From: Bagarius yarrelli
Lineage: Eukaryota; Chordata; Actinopteri; Siluriformes; Sisoridae
NCBI GenBank assembly: GCA_005784505.1
Contig: VCAZ01000001.1
Span: 7,738,097-7,802,096 of the forward strand
Reading direction: 5' to 3'
Length of the DNA stretch: 64,000 bases
Shown: positions 1 through 13,148 of the stretch, in pieces
Layout: each line of letters starts with the position of its first letter
How positions within the stretch are numbered: position 1 is the stretch's first letter
The notes under the pieces: model-generated
Told to the model about the DNA's origin: nothing
Seen by the model: the letters and a program-made list of their open reading frames with translations, nothing else
Databases searched by the model: none
Translations under genes and position numbers: made by a program

Positions 1-503
1 AATCAATGGCATTTCAGTTCATTTCAAAGGGAAAATTAATTTGACAAACGAGTAATTACAGTGACAGATCGAATTAAACTCGTAAGTCAAAGCACCACTG
101 TGTGTCAAAGAACAAACCCTTGGCAATAAAACCTGCCACTGACCGAGTAATTCAATTATAACGAACGACACCTTTGTCCTCACAAAATCCAAAAGGGTTG
201 CCAAAAAGGCCTTAGTTTGTCCAGCTTTGTCCAAATTAAGTGAAATCGGCAGAATAGGTCAGTGCTAATTTTTTTTTTTTCAGTTTCTAGCTCCCCCCCG
301 CACACGCAGACCCGCATTGTCGCGATCTAATTTCAATTCAGAACCGATTCTGAATTTGACAATCGATTCATCAGTAGAGAAAGAATTGCGAGGCATCGTT
401 ACATTGATTTTTTTGCTCACCACTAGTGGCCATCAGTGTACCGCAGGTAAACAGACTATTAGTTATTAATAAATTAAATACATTTTTTAAAAGGCACATT
501 CAC

Positions 504-3391
504 CTCTGGCGGAGGCTCCTGATCATTTTTCCAAGAGGCATCAGATCCCTTAAATCTGCAGCAAAAAATTCAGAACATTAACCAATTTTAAAAAATATAT
601 ATATACCCAAGACTAAACTTTGTTATCTATAAAAATGACTGACTCACTGCTTGATCTGTTCGACAAAGATGTACTCGGTGAGGTCTTTAATTTTGGGAGC
701 AAAGTAAACCGGCTCCCTTATTTTAAGATCCTTCTGCTGGATGTCCTCCTTAGAGTTAAATCTCAGGATGTAATACGGCTGACACACAGGACCAAAGACT
801 TCAAAGACCTAGGAGACAAAAAAAGATGAAAAGATTCTTTTTGATCTGGAACTCAATGGACATCAGTCAGACAAAGGAAAAGGGATTTTTTTTCCCCAAT
901 CGCCCAGCTGGCCATGTCATTTATAACAAAACTAAAAGAAAGCAAAAATCCTCGAAATACATTTTTTATGAGTAGAGCGCATACCCTGCCGACAGACACT
1001 CTGTCCTTGCTGAATAAGACGCTGTCTTCGTTCAGGGGTGGAGTGTCCTTTTTAGACTCGACAATAACTAGGAAATCAAACAAAATATGAGATTTGGAAG
1101 GGCATCTATGTTCATAATACTCCCCATGAGCTTGAGAGCCAGGTCACGACACTGTAACCATGGCAACTGTAGGATCAAACAAATGAATAAATAATACCGA
1201 GTTGATCCACAATGCTCGAGATGATTCCAACTGGCTCCATGTCAGTTTCTTCAGGAAGGCTAATGTTCAGGTTCTCCACTGCAGGAAGGTCCTACACACA
1301 ATATAACACAAAATAACTTCCCAAATGTGATGATAATTTTTAATCAACTACATTTACAGAATTTGGCAAACGCTCTTATTCAGAACGACTTACATTTATT
1401 CCTTTTATACAACTGAGCAGTTGAGAGTTAAGGGCCTTGCTCAGGGGCCCTGCAGTGGGAACTTAATGGAATTGAATCCCTAATCTTCCAACATTTTAAC
1501 CACTGCGCTACCATTCCCCCTATTATGTTATCTATAATATACATGATCGTTACCCACTCCCTCCCTCACTCACCTCAAAGAGCAGCTCGTCCTGAGTTCT
1601 TACTGGTGCTTTCTTTTTCCCAGGTGCAGCACCATCTTCCTCTTCGTCCTGCTCAAATTCGTTCACTGCAATAACGGGTTCAGAGGAGGATGACGACGAG
1701 GAGGAAGATGTAGAAGAAGAAGAGTCCGAATCGCTGGCCAAGAAGAAAGCATAGTATTTTTTAGACTTATGTGCTCGTGCTAATGTAATATGAGAAAATG
1801 CAGCACTAAAAAAAGAAAGATGTAAAAATATGGTATATTTTATAGTTTTAATGCTTGAGGGTTAATACATACCTTAAAATGCACTAGAATGCAAATATTT
1901 TAACCCCCCAGCCAAGAATATATAACAGGACCATTTAAAGCAGTTATAAAGTCAAAGGCATGACTTTTTAAGTAATTATATCTTTAATAAAATGTTTACG
2001 CTGTACTCCAAACAAGATATAGTGCTGATTGGTTCTTAAAACATGTACATTTTTCACAGACTATTTACTGATTTACTAACAAATAAGATTTCATTTTGGG
2101 TTTTTTTTTTTATGCTGCATTACAAATACAAGCAACCATCAAAGAAAAATGTAATGCATGAAACAAATCTATGAGAAGAAGAACGTTAGAAGAACAGTGT
2201 GTAATGTTACCTATCGGAGAGGTCGTCTAAGCTCTCGTCTCTATACAGTTTACTCAGCAGAGCCAGAGAGCCTCCTCCTCCAAGAAGAGGACTCGCGATA
2301 TCTTTCTCCTCATTCCCCTTTTCAGTGTCAGTGTGTGCTGCATTTCGTTCACACACACTCAGTTCCATTGATTCATTCTCGTTTGGGGTGATCTCTGTTT
2401 TTCCAGATTCGGGTACGACTTTGCGGTCTGTACAATCTTTCTCTTCATGGCGCTGGTCACTGTCCTGTTCAGGCTTACCGGTTTCCATCGCCTCACCAGG
2501 GTTTGGCGTGACCATTGCTGTCTCAGAAACAAACTTATGGCTCATAGAGTCTGTCTCCACAGTCGCAGACGTGGACACGCCTGTCTCCATTGGCCTAATT
2601 ATCCCGGTTACACCGGGCTCAGGCATGACTTCATGCTCTTGCAGATTAGCTTGAGTTGTTGAGCTGTCCGCCTGAGATTCATCTGTTTTCTCATGTTCAG
2701 ATGACAGCGCTTTAGGGGCTTCATTATCATCAACATCACACTGAAATTTGGACAAATAATTAAAAAAAATAAAATAGTCATTGATTTAAATTTATTATTA
2801 AGGCATTATTAAAATAATATATGTAAGATATTACATTTATAACATTAATAAACTATTTTAAATATATTAAAATACTGAGCATATCCTTTCAAAATATGCT
2901 CTATAATAAACTAACTCATGAAGTCCCGCCTCCTACAAATTTATTGGCTAAACATTTGAGGCAGCCTCTGAACGGTCACGTTTCATTAGTGTTCTGTTTG
3001 AAGGAATGAACTGTTAGCCAATCGGTGTCGGGGAGGCGGGCTTTGACGGGATGCGTCCACGAAACAGAGTAAAAAATCCCCAACATTTGTTGAATGCAAC
3101 TTCATCTACTTTAAACCCACGTGTAGATGCGCGTAAACGTGCCGGTTTACGTTTATCACTCAAAATTTACAAATGTACCAGCGACCACATTTGTGTAAAT
3201 TGATATTACGTGTTAAACCTGTTTACCCGTAAACAGCGATATAAAATATTTATTAAAAAACATTTGAACTTCTCCGCAAACGTATTTCACGTTCACGCGC
3301 TTTAAATATAAACCACACAACTAAACTACCATTCCACATACTGTACCTGACAGTTTATCAAGCTTTCTGGGTCTGTAGTCTCCATATTCAT
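504..3391 (-). CDS. naf1: naf1, H/ACA ribonucleoprotein assembly factor, 7 exons, 3' end outside window
   Basis: NAF1 is a nuclear factor that holds dyskerin during early H/ACA snoRNP and telomerase RNP assembly and is later replaced by GAR1. Exons on the minus strand, joined in phase: 3347-3391, 2211-2740, 1574-1733, 1198-1291, 985-1067, 648-808, 504-555 (375 codons so far). The start is the ATG at 3391-3389; a second in-frame ATG follows two codons later. Residues 1-190 are a poorly conserved acidic region; a serine tract (about 191-205) precedes the Gar1/Naf1 beta-barrel domain (about 245-355), with the family motifs KDTPPLNEDSVLF and FGPVCQPYYILRFN. The last visible exon carries KGSDASWKNDQEPPPE, which in NAF1 follows the barrel. 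The donor at 503-502 is intact, so the remaining C-terminal exons lie left of base 1. Identity rests on recalled family motifs and is firm. Confidence 0.93.
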
Positions 3392-3536
3392 TTTCTTGTA
3401 AATACAGTTTTTAAAGTGTTTTCTCAAATCAACGCAAAGACAACCATGATAACCACGCGCACCCTGCAAACACGCCTTCTAGAACAACACTTCCGGATTT
3501 TGCGTTGTTTAATTATAAAATAAAAGTCAGGGTATC

Positions 3537-3660
<124 letters not shown>

Positions 3661-4179
3661 TAAACAATTTACAAAAAAAAAAACTTTTTTATTTTATTTT
3701 ATTTTACTGTATTACTAAGAGAAGAAAATACAACCTAACCGTCGCTTCTTCATTTGGTGTGTGTGATATACATATAACAAATCTTTCTGTTTTAAAATAG
3801 AAAATAAGCAATAGGTTGTAGCTTTGTTTTCTGATAAAATCTGATTTTCCTAAGGTAAAGGCAGAGACAATAGGGTATTTGGTTTAAAAATTGGATCAAG
3901 CCTCATAATGAACTTGGCTATGCAAAATCTTAATTTTTTAATCATTAGGAGAGAACAGTTGCGTCTTAAACATTCAAGGGTTTGTGTAAAGGTATAATAC
4001 AACCAGAAGAGGGCGACAAAACTCTGAGACAAAAATACAGGAATTATTTGTTGTTGTTTTTGTTTGTTTATTGTTTATTTAAAGAAAGGGGTGGTAGAAG
4101 GTTTAATTATTTACACAAAGAAAGTAAAATCTTAATAATTTAATTATTTATCAGTTAAGATTCTTTACTGTTTCAGGTT

Positions 4180-4330
4180 ACAGGGGCTGAGGGGATCCCC
4201 TCGGAACTAGCAAGCTACCATCATTGGGCCCTTAAGCAAGGCCCTTAACTCCACTTTCTCTAGGTGTTCCGCGCGCTCTAACCCCGGCTTCCTAACAACC
4301 TGGGATATGCGAAAACTTTTTTTAAACAAA
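4180..4330 (+). repeat. truncated SINE, family ending in GGGATATGCGAAAA
   Basis: Shares the segments 'aaggcccttaac', 'gcgctctaacccc' and 'gggatatgcgaaaa' with the fuller copy at 40742-40985. The head is degraded. Confidence 0.6.
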
Positions 4331-5291
4331 AAAAGATGGGTGGGTGGGAGTCAAGAGATTTTAACATTTTAAACTTTATTGATCATTCAACTACCTAAAA
4401 AGCTTATTATAAAATCTATCTCCAGCTGCTTAATTATTTCCATTGGACTGCAGTTCATACTTACGAGAAAGATAAATACGAGAAATGGCAGAATAACTGG
4501 AAACATAATCTAAACACTTTTGTGTAATGGCATAATATGGCCAAAAGATGGCGACAAATACATACATTTACATACAGGCGTCCAAACAACTGAGACAATA
4601 ACATTTTTATTAAATTATTTAATTTAACTACAGTTTAAATGTATGCAAATGTGATCATGGGCATGTTAACTGCTTTGTATAAAAGATCATACTTTACCCT
4701 GCAGCATTTTCACTATCTGGAACTCAGTGTGCTGCACAACACTGCACTGTGTGTATATTTAGTATAACCTGCACCATTATAGTTTCATGAAGATTAAAGC
4801 TTATCTTCCTGTGTGTTTCCTGTCATAGAACCCTTCCTTCTGCATATCAGCTATAAGCAAACTTCCGAACAGCTCCAGTACAGAACGGTTCTTCTCGTGT
4901 TATGTGAGCAGATGCCATAGTATCGATGGCACTGCACTCCAGACCTCACCATGACCAACACGAACGCCTAAACTCACTAATACTATTGTGGAAATTTTAC
5001 AAATGTACTTGTTAGGTGTGTGTTTAGTTTAGCTTAACCCACCAAACACAGACACTTTAGACCTCAGTGGAAAATATGGAGATACCTTATCTCAAAACAC
5101 AGATTGACATTAACGGAGTTTAAAGTAAAACAATACACTCTTATCTGCCCCTTATTTGTCCTGATTAAAAGGCCCACTTTATGGTGTATACCTCATTTGA
5201 GGTCTTTATTTTCTGCATGTCATTATAGTTATACACTAGTTAACCGGACCAGTCGGGACAGTTGTGACCAGTGCTACAATTTCTTAATTGT

Positions 5292-5898
5292 ACACTATAT
5301 AGACAAAAGTATTGGGACACTTGATGATCAAATCCATATGCGCTTTTTCCATTTCTGATTTAGTCTCACTCCTACTTTGATACCAACGGATAAAGATTAC
5401 AATTAACAACGAAAGTATAAGTATTAGTCACTAATGTTGGGTAAGGAGGTCTGGGGTGCAATCAGTGTTCTAGGTTATCCCAAAGATGTTTGGTATTAAG
5501 GGTTGAGGTCAGGTGCAGAATACTTAAGCTTTTCCACTCCAACCAAAACACACCATGTCTTCTAGAATTCAGGGGTTTTGTGCACACATGCTGGAAGTGT
5601 TTGAGTCTCTTAGTTTCAATAAAATAATAAAGGAAGTGGTAGCACAGTGGTTAAAGTGTTAGACTGCTAATTGGACGATCAAGGTTCGACTCCCAGCATC
5701 ACCAAGTTGCCACTGTTGCAAGGCTCTTAACCCCTGATTGCTTAGTTGTATAAATCAGATAAATCTTAGTCGCTTCTGATAAGGATTTCTGCCAAACGCT
5801 CTGAAGTTGTACAAGTAAATGGTAAAAGATAGAAAAAATTGTAGACGACTGTGTACCTCCAACTTTTACGTAGGTGTCCACAAACTTTTTTCGTTATA
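5292..5898. mobile_element. Tc1-like MITE with a SINE inserted inside it
   Basis: The left end reads CTATATAGACAAAAGTATTG and the right end, on the other strand, reads TAACGAAAAAAGTTTGTGGA: imperfect terminal inverted repeats flanked by TA. It has no coding capacity. A tRNA-derived SINE occupies about 5630-5826 within it. Diverged copies of the same family lie at 16130-16405, 18847-19876, 21365-21470 and 24778-25224. Confidence 0.65.
5630..5826 (+). repeat. tRNA-derived SINE (AAATGTAA-tail family)
   Basis: It starts with a tRNA-like head: A-box TGGTAGCACAGTGG and B-box GGTTCGACTCC. It then has the conserved body 'ggctcttaacccctgattgc' and an end resembling TCTGCCAAACGCT. It sits within the MITE 5292-5898. 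Confidence 0.75.
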
Positions 5899-6317
5899 TT
5901 AAATAAAGCTATCAAATATTGTTTCTTTTGATCAAAGCATGTACTAAAATATCTAATGTTAATTATTAGTTGTTATTATTAGCCTTATTGTCAGAGCTGG
6001 GGTTAAAAATAAAAATGATTACCATTTTTAGGCTAATTACAAGTAGGATTCTTATTAGCCTTATTTAGATTTGGTATACTGACTAAAGCTAATGTTGAGA
6101 TGCTTATGTAATCTTTCTAACTCATTGACTTTCCTATATTTACTTATTAAACTATAAATTTGGTCTCATGGTAAAGGCTGGTCGATGAGCTGAACAGAAA
6201 TCTTATCAAACCGGATGTCAAAAAGCCAAAAATGGCGGACATACAACTGTTTTTAAAAACTGTTTCCAGATCAGAATCAACCGTCTGAATGAAACCAGTG
6301 CTTGACAAACACCTGAG

Positions 6318-6336
6318 CCAATCCGGAGAGGCCACG
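6318..6336 (+). promoter_or_regulatory. ER stress response element (ERSE), perfect CCAAT-N9-CCACG
   Basis: CCAAT at 6318-6322, nine bases, then CCACG at 6332-6336, an exact match to the ERSE consensus bound by NF-Y plus ATF6/XBP1. It lies about 280 bp upstream of the hsp90b1 start codon, where the mammalian GRP94 promoter also carries such elements. Stress induction of this gene is inferred from the family. Confidence 0.88.
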
Positions 6337-6420
6337 ATGAGACCACGTGAAATCGGACATGTAAAGCAATAATTGGTCAAACGTGTACGTAACTCGTTCT
6401 GTGATTGGTGCAGTTTTGTG

Positions 6421-6439
6421 CGTGGTGAGCTGGGATTGG
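6421..6439 (-). promoter_or_regulatory. second ERSE, perfect, reverse orientation
   Basis: CGTGG at 6421-6425, nine bases, ATTGG at 6435-6439: the exact reverse complement of CCAAT-N9-CCACG. Extra ATTGG (inverted CCAAT) boxes sit at 6372-6376 and 6404-6408 between the two ERSEs, giving a dense NF-Y/ATF6 type promoter. Confidence 0.88.
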
Positions 6440-6596
6440 TCGGCTGCCCTCGCGTATCTTCTCTAAATCATGACTATGATAAAGCCGACTGGACTCTTTT
6501 TTGCAGCAGCAGCGGGTTGGGGACGTTAGACGGGAGCGGCGCTTTAACAGTTTTAATCTGCTCCCCGGTGTGTTTTTACGCGTTTCTGCTTCCAAA

Positions 6597-9500
6597 ATGA
6601 AGCGGTTATGGATCTTAGGTCTCGTCTGTGCACTGCTTGCGTTTAGTAAGTATTGGTTTTGATTTTTTTTTTACTATTGTTTAATTTAACGTAGCCTTGA
6701 ACTTGACCAAGCTGAATAGAGAAGCACAAACGGTGATGGGATACTGTTTACTTATCATACGTTAAATTTAAATAAAATAAATATTCGTATAATTTCGTGA
6801 ATTGTAACGTAAATTATAGTATAAAACTATAAATAGCTTAAAAAATAGATCTCCGGGAGCTGCACGAGCTCCTTGCATGTGCTTCCAGAAGTTTCCTCAG
6901 TAATGCTAGTTAGCAGGCTAAAAAATATTCATAGTACACTTCACTCGTTTTCGTCTCGTTTGTTTTTGGTATTTTAAGTAAAATTGTAAAAATATTAAAC
7001 ATTATTAAAGGTTTAGTGACGTTACCACTCTGGTGTCTCTTTGTTAACCTGCGGAGTGTCTGGGCTAGGCGAGTTTAGCTAGTTAGCTTGCATACTAAAT
7101 TGGCGAATTCTGGACTAGGAAGTAACGTTAGTGTTTATCATGTGTCTGTTATTGTCCATTATCTTTATTATTATTATTATTATTATTGTGTTTATACGAT
7201 TGAAACTGATTTTAGATATCAAATCGGATGAATTGCATGTATTTTAGTCATAAGGACAAATTCACTGAAAAGTTTTTAGCCAATCTTTTAGTATTACAGC
7301 ACTTTTACCCTTTGCACATTTTTCTGCATGTTTTGTTTGTTATTCCAGATGTGCATATCTTAATTGTCTTGGGGTTTTTTTTTCTTCCTTTATAGCATCC
7401 GTTAAGGCAGAGGATGACGTTGATGTTGATGGTACGGTGGAGGATGACCTGGGAAAGAGCAGAGATGGATCCAGGACAGACGATGAAGTTGTTCAGAGGT
7501 TTGTTGTCTTTAACCTGCAATTAGACCCTTTACCTTTCTCAGCTGTTTACTACTAAAGTTGCTCAAAGATTAAATATCAGACTTTTGAAACAATTAGTCG
7601 GGTTACTTTAGAATAACCTTTCTGATCAGCATCCCCATCATAACAAGATGTGTTGGGATTTATTTCACCAGGGAGGAAGAAGCCATTCAGCTCGACGGAT
7701 TAAACGCAGCACAGATTAAAGAAATTCGGGAGAAATCGGAGAAGTTTGCTTTCCAGGCAGAAGTTAACAGAATGATGAAACTGATCATCAACTCACTGTA
7801 TAAAAACAAAGAGGTAAAGCAAAAAAAAGTATAAAAAAATAACACAAAGTGTCTCCTAATTGTATAGCATTAACTTAATTTTCCTGTTTTTTTTTTTGTT
7901 TTTTTTAAACATTTTCCTGAAGATCTTCTTGAGGGAGCTGATCTCTAATGCTTCTGATGCCCTGGACAAGATCCGATTGCTGTCTCTCACTAATGAAGAT
8001 GCCCTTTCTGCAAACGAAGAGCTGACTGTTAAGATTAAGGTGTGTTCTGTGGACCGGCACTGTTCTTTATGTAGAGCAGTCAGTACTGAAACCTGAGAAT
8101 AGAAGCGTGGCATCTGCAAATTATTTTTAATTTTTTTGCAATGCAAAACAGTCTAAACGTCTGGCCAAGTTTACAAAATGCGAAGCTTTCTGCAGAAGCA
8201 GTCTAATTTAGATGAATAGTTCAGTAAAAGTAAAGAAAATGACTCTCAGTTCTTCTTTTTCAGTCGGACAAGGAAAAGAACATGCTGCACATCACCGACA
8301 CTGGCATTGGGATGACCAAAGAGGAACTTGTCAAGAACCTGGGTACCATTGCTAAATCAGGCACCAGCGAATTCCTCAACAAGATGACCGAAATGCAGTC
8401 AGAAGGCCAGGCCACCTCTGACCTTATTGGGCAGTTTGGAGTCGGGTTTTACTCCGTGTTCCTGGTGGCTGACAAGGTCATAGTCACTTCTAAGCACAAC
8501 AACGGCACACAGCACATCTGGGAGTCCGACTCGAATGAGTTCTCGGTCATTGAGGACCCACGAGGCGACACTCTGGGCAGAGGAACCACCATCACGTAAG
8601 TAATTTTAGCCCTGTCCCCATCACAAATGTTCATAAACTCTATCCCCTACTGTTTATTGATTAATCAAATTTCTATTGGTGTGACTGCCTTTTAAGCTTA
8701 ATATTAACACTGTTCTTGTACTTTGTAGCCTGGTTATGAAGGAAGAAGCATCTGACTACCTTGAGCTGGAGACCATTAAGAACCTTGTGAGGAAGTACTC
8801 CCAGTTTATCAACTTCCCCATCTACGTATGGAGCAGCAAGGTCAGACATCATACTTTGGTGGGAGGGGTGAATAAAATTAACAGACTGATTTTAAGCTGA
8901 TGGTTTTTTCCTTAGACGGAAACAGTAGAAGAGCCAATCGAGGAAGATGAGGAAGCTGAGAAAGATGCAGAGAAGGAGGCTACAGAAGATGAGGCTGAGG
9001 TGGAGGAAGAGGAGGAGGAGAATAAAGACAAACCCAAGACCAAGAAGGTAAAACACCATGGAGCTAAATTCCAATTTCTTACTCGCATGTCGGAAGCCTC
9101 ATGCACCTGCTAAATTTTATTTAATTTTTTTTTTAATCTTCTTTGAGTTTAGGTGGAGAAGACTGTGTGGGACTGGGAGCTAATGAATGACATCAAGCCC
9201 ATCTGGCAGAGGCCTGCTAAGGAGGTAGAGGAAGACGAGTACAAAGCTTTCTACAAGACCTTCTCAAGGGTGAGTCTTAAGCACATTAAATTTAATAGTG
9301 GTTTTGCTAGCAAGTGTCGTCTTTTTTTTTTTTTTTTTTTTGTTTGTTTTTAAATAACCCCTTTTCATACAGGACAGTGAAGAGCCTTTGGGTCACATCC
9401 ACTTCACAGCTGAGGGAGAGGTCACATTTAAGTCCATCCTGTTTGTCCCTGCAGCAGCCCCCAGAGGTCTGTTTGATGAGTACGGCTCCAAAAAGAATGA

Positions 9501-12072
9501 CTTTATCAAGGTAACAAAATGTAATTTAAATAATAGCAACCTGCCGTCCAGGGGAAAGTTTAAAGCTCAGTGCATTAAAAACCAACCTCTGTTGCAGCTG
9601 TTTGTACGCAGAGTCTTCATCACAGATGACTTCCATGATATGATGCCCAAATATCTGAATTTCATTAAGGGAGTGGTGAGTGTCATGCCCCTTTATTTAC
9701 AACCATAAATAAAAAGGTCAGAGTATTAAAGCCCCATTATGCTGAGTTTGATCTTTTCTCTCAGGTGGACTCTGATGATCTTCCCCTGAATGTGTCCAGA
9801 GAGACTCTGCAGCAACATAAACTGCTGAAGGTGAGGATTGGTGGCGAACAGATAGATATTGTATTCACAAAATGTAGCTTTTTTTTTTTAAGCTTTGTTA
9901 TAGACCTGGGGTCACAAGTCTCAGTCCCGCAAAGATTAGCTTTAACACCCCTGTTTTAAGTAAACCTGGCAGGAACTTGATTAGCTAGTTCAGGTCTAGT
10001 TTCAGGTGTTTAAGGTTTTGAAGTTGGAGCTAATGCTGATTAAGCTAACTTGTTCTAAAGGACACAAGCCATAAAGCCAGCCATCCAGGACCAAGCTTGG
10101 CGACCCCTGTTATACACAGTGAGACAAACTTTATCTCCTAAACAATGAGGTCACAGTTTAAGAGCAGGCAAGAAAAAGAATAGAAATTGGGTGGAAAAAA
10201 AAAATTACTAAGGCTTTAGAGTTTTGTCTATTGGTGTCTAGTTTCCCAAGCTGCTCTCGACTTAACAGCTATAGCATGTGCAGTGGCTCCGAACAAGATT
10301 TCTGCTGATCACCACTGTTCAACTAAATACTTAACGTTAATCTGTTGTTAACGTAAAAGTGAGTTGGATAGTACTTGATAGGAGGGATTGTTCTTGTGTT
10401 AACGTTCCCTTTTTAATAAAAGCTTAAATCGAAGCGTTCCTCTATTCCAGGTTATCCGCAAAAAACTGGTTCGCAAGACATTGGACATGATTAAGAAAAT
10501 CGCTGAGGAGCAGTACAATGACAAGTTCTGGAAGGAGTTTGGAACCAACATCAAGTTGGGTGTGATTGAGGACCATTCAAACCGAACCAGACTGGCTAAG
10601 CTGCTGCGCTTCCAGACCTCTCACAGCGAATCTGCACTCTCCAGCCTCGAACAATATGTTGAGAGGATGAAGGAAAAGCAGGACAAGATCTACTTTATGG
10701 CAGGAACCAGCAGAAAGGAGGTGAGCATACAGATGATGCTTAATTAGAAAACAAGTTTGATTTGAAATGAAGAAAAATGCTTTCAAAAGCGTGCATCTTT
10801 TAAAAGCTTTTTAATAACGTGCACAATTAAATGTGATATTTGTGCGCGCATCAGTAAATTTGTTTTTCTACTCCAGGCCGAGTCTTCACCTTTTGTAGAG
10901 AAGCTGCTAAAGAGAGGATATGAGGTCGTCTACCTAACTGAGCCAGTGGATGAGTACTGTATCCAGGCACTGCCTGAGTTCGATGGCAAACGCTTCCAGA
11001 ATGTGGCCAAGGAAGGAGTCAAATTTGATGAAAGTGATAAAGCTAAAGAGAAGAGAGAGGCCCAGGAGAAGGAGTTTGAACCCCTCACCACATGGATGAA
11101 GGACAAGGCCCTGAAAGATAAGGTACTTTTTAGGGTTCCCCCCCCCCTTTTAGGGCAGGTTTTTCTTAATGAAATATTAAACTCTGCTGTTCTTTCCTGC
11201 AGATTGAGAAAGCTGTGCTGTCCCAAAGACTGACCAGTTCTCCTTGTGCTCTGGTGGCCAGTCAGTATGGTTGGTCTGGAAACATGGAGAGGATCATGAA
11301 GGCTCAGGCCTATCAGACAGGAAAAGACATTTCCACAAGGTATGTATATTCAAAGCACTGCTAAGTCACCACTGTTGGGCTCCCACATTTATACAACTTA
11401 TACAACATTTATTTTTGTTTTTTCAGTTATTATGCAAGTCAAAAGAAAACTTTAGAAATCAACCCCAAACACCCCCTTATTAAAGAGATGCTGAAGAGAG
11501 TGACTGTAAGTACCATATGATTTAAGGTTGTTTGTTTGTTTGTTTTTTTTGTTTGTTTTCTATTAAATTAGCTGTGTTAATAGTGAGTTCAGACACACCT
11601 CTTTATTTTTACAGACTAATGAAGATGATCAGACAGCCTCTGATCTGGCAGTAGTGTTGTTCGAGACTGCCACCCTGCGCTCAGGCTACCAGCTGGCAGA
11701 CACCAAGGCTTACGGAGAGAGAATAGAGCGCATGCTCAGGCTCAGCATGAATGTTGACCTTGACGAACAGGTGAGTATAACACTCACGTGTATGAGCCAG
11801 AACATCTTCACCGGAACACCGGCAACTTGCATTTGTCCTAATGTAATATTCCATTCATTTTGTATGCTTAGGTTGAGGAAGAGCCAGAAGAGGAGCCTGA
11901 AGAACCAGCTGAGGAAGAGGAGGCTAAGGATGAGGAGGAGGTACCAGCAGACGATGCAGATGATACGGTAGGTTTAATTGATGGTAACCCTGCAGTGTTT
12001 GTTAAGGAAAGTAGAAAAGTAAATGCATTTATTTGTGTTTTACAGGAAGCCACAGAGAAGGATGAGCTGTAG
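6597..12072 (+). CDS. hsp90b1: hsp90b1 / GRP94 (endoplasmin), ER-lumenal Hsp90 chaperone, 18 exons, complete
   Basis: GRP94 folds secreted and membrane clients in the ER in an ATP-dependent cycle. Exons: 6597-6645, 7396-7498, 7672-7813, 7923-8039, 8264-8595, 8729-8840, 8916-9047, 9153-9269, 9373-9510, 9598-9675, 9765-9830, 10451-10720, 10877-11122, 11203-11339, 11427-11505, 11615-11770, 11872-11967, 12046-12072. All junctions are in phase, giving 798 residues (human 803). MKRLWILGLVCALLAF is the signal peptide. The N-terminal GHKL ATPase shows ELISNASDALDK (Asn about 107), DTGIGM (Asp 149) and GQFGVGFYS. A highly acidic linker follows (about 286-329), then the middle domain, dimerisation domain and an acidic tail. 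The last exon encodes only EATEKDEL, so the KDEL retrieval signal has its own exon. No defect is seen. It is convergent with glt8d2. Confidence 0.98.
9895..10115. repeat. dispersed repeat in hsp90b1 intron 11
   Basis: It begins 'tagacctggggtcacaag' and ends 'ccaggaccaagcttggcg', with a body of the type 'cttgattagctagttcaggt'. This resembles the self-complementary fish repeat better preserved at 61425-61575. It explains why intron 11 is the longest after intron 1. Confidence 0.5.
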
Positions 12073-12312
12073 GTCATTGTAAACTGATTGGGGGTGGTAA
12101 TGACACAGGTCAGAGGCTGAATCCCAGTTAGCTGCCTTTGTACATCTGTCTGGGAGGGGGGGCTTTGGGGAAGTCGAGTTGGTTTTTTTTTTTTTTTTTT
12201 TTTTTAAGGAGCTGCTTCTTGTTTTGAATTTTTTTTACATTCCTCATGACTGTAAATTTGTTAATATTTAACTGACCTGGTTATGGAGTGCTAAATTCCT
12301 GTCATGTGAACC

Positions 12313-12318
12313 ATTAAA
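12313..12318 (+). terminator. hsp90b1 polyadenylation signal ATTAAA
   Basis: ATTAAA 241 bases after the TAG codon, followed by a T-rich stretch at about 12340-12357 and GT-rich sequence, as expected downstream of a cleavage site. A canonical AATAAA at 12677-12682 is an alternative distal signal. Confidence 0.6.
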
Positions 12319-12340
12319 TGTTTCCAAATCGGAATTGTCT

Positions 12341-13148
12341 TTTTTTTTTTTTTTTTTAAAGTGTGTGGTGGTGGTGGGTTGTTGTGTTTTTTGTTTTATT
12401 TTAGCTGATGCTCATAACTACTTCCTTCTTGCACGAGGGATGCAGAGCATCGTGACTGCTTTGCTTACAGGCCAACTGTTAAAAAAATTATATGAAATTC
12501 GACAAATCGGATGACTGCTGTGGATTTTTTTTGAAGCGTTTTCAATTTTATATCCAAGTTAATGTTTGTAACGTCTAAGGCTGAGATCAGTATAATACAG
12601 TAACAGCAGATCTATTACATCACCAAGAATTTGCTCACTGTTCTCCCTAGAACAGTACTGCCACTCACTGCTGTTTAATAAAGATGACATACTGGTCCAC
12701 TGTTGAAGCTTATTCTTAAACTTTAGTGTTTCCATCTGTGTAAAAACTCAGTCAAAACTACAAAGTGTCCCCAGTTTAAATTAGTTCTGAAAGGGGGGGA
12801 AAATGAGATGTCTAAACTGATCATCAACTAGGATTCTTATGAAACGTTCCATTCCTGAAATCAAGCTTGCCATCTTAAGTGCTGTCCTATGTGTTTTTGC
12901 CTATAAAATTATTAGTTAAGCAAAATACAGATTTACATACAGATTTTGATGCAGCATATAGTGGCTAGAGGGTAAAGCTTATTTTTGGGCCAGAAAATGA
13001 AGAACCATGTCTTTTTTTTTTTTGGCACTTGAGGTATGAATCTAACAGCACAATGCAATCATATAAAAGAAGGCTTCTAATTAAACAGTGTTTATCTAAA
13101 ATCCATTGGTGGGTTCTCAGTCAGATATTCTATTATTTGAAGTCTAGT
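12341..13148. other. convergent gap between hsp90b1 and glt8d2 3' ends
   Basis: About 1.1 kb separates the two stop codons. It probably contains the glt8d2 3'UTR on the minus strand and possibly a distal hsp90b1 3' end. No other gene or repeat recognised. Confidence 0.5.

Noticed and set aside
1550..1741. naf1 serine-rich segment as a separate small gene starting at a TTG
   Set aside because: It is naf1 exon 3: the TTG lies in the intron, and the acceptor TTGGCCAG and reading phase join it to exon 2.
2325..2662. Plus-strand frames of 71 and 109 codons over naf1 exon 2
   Set aside because: Antisense shadows of the minus-strand naf1 exon, whose splice junctions and homology are clear.
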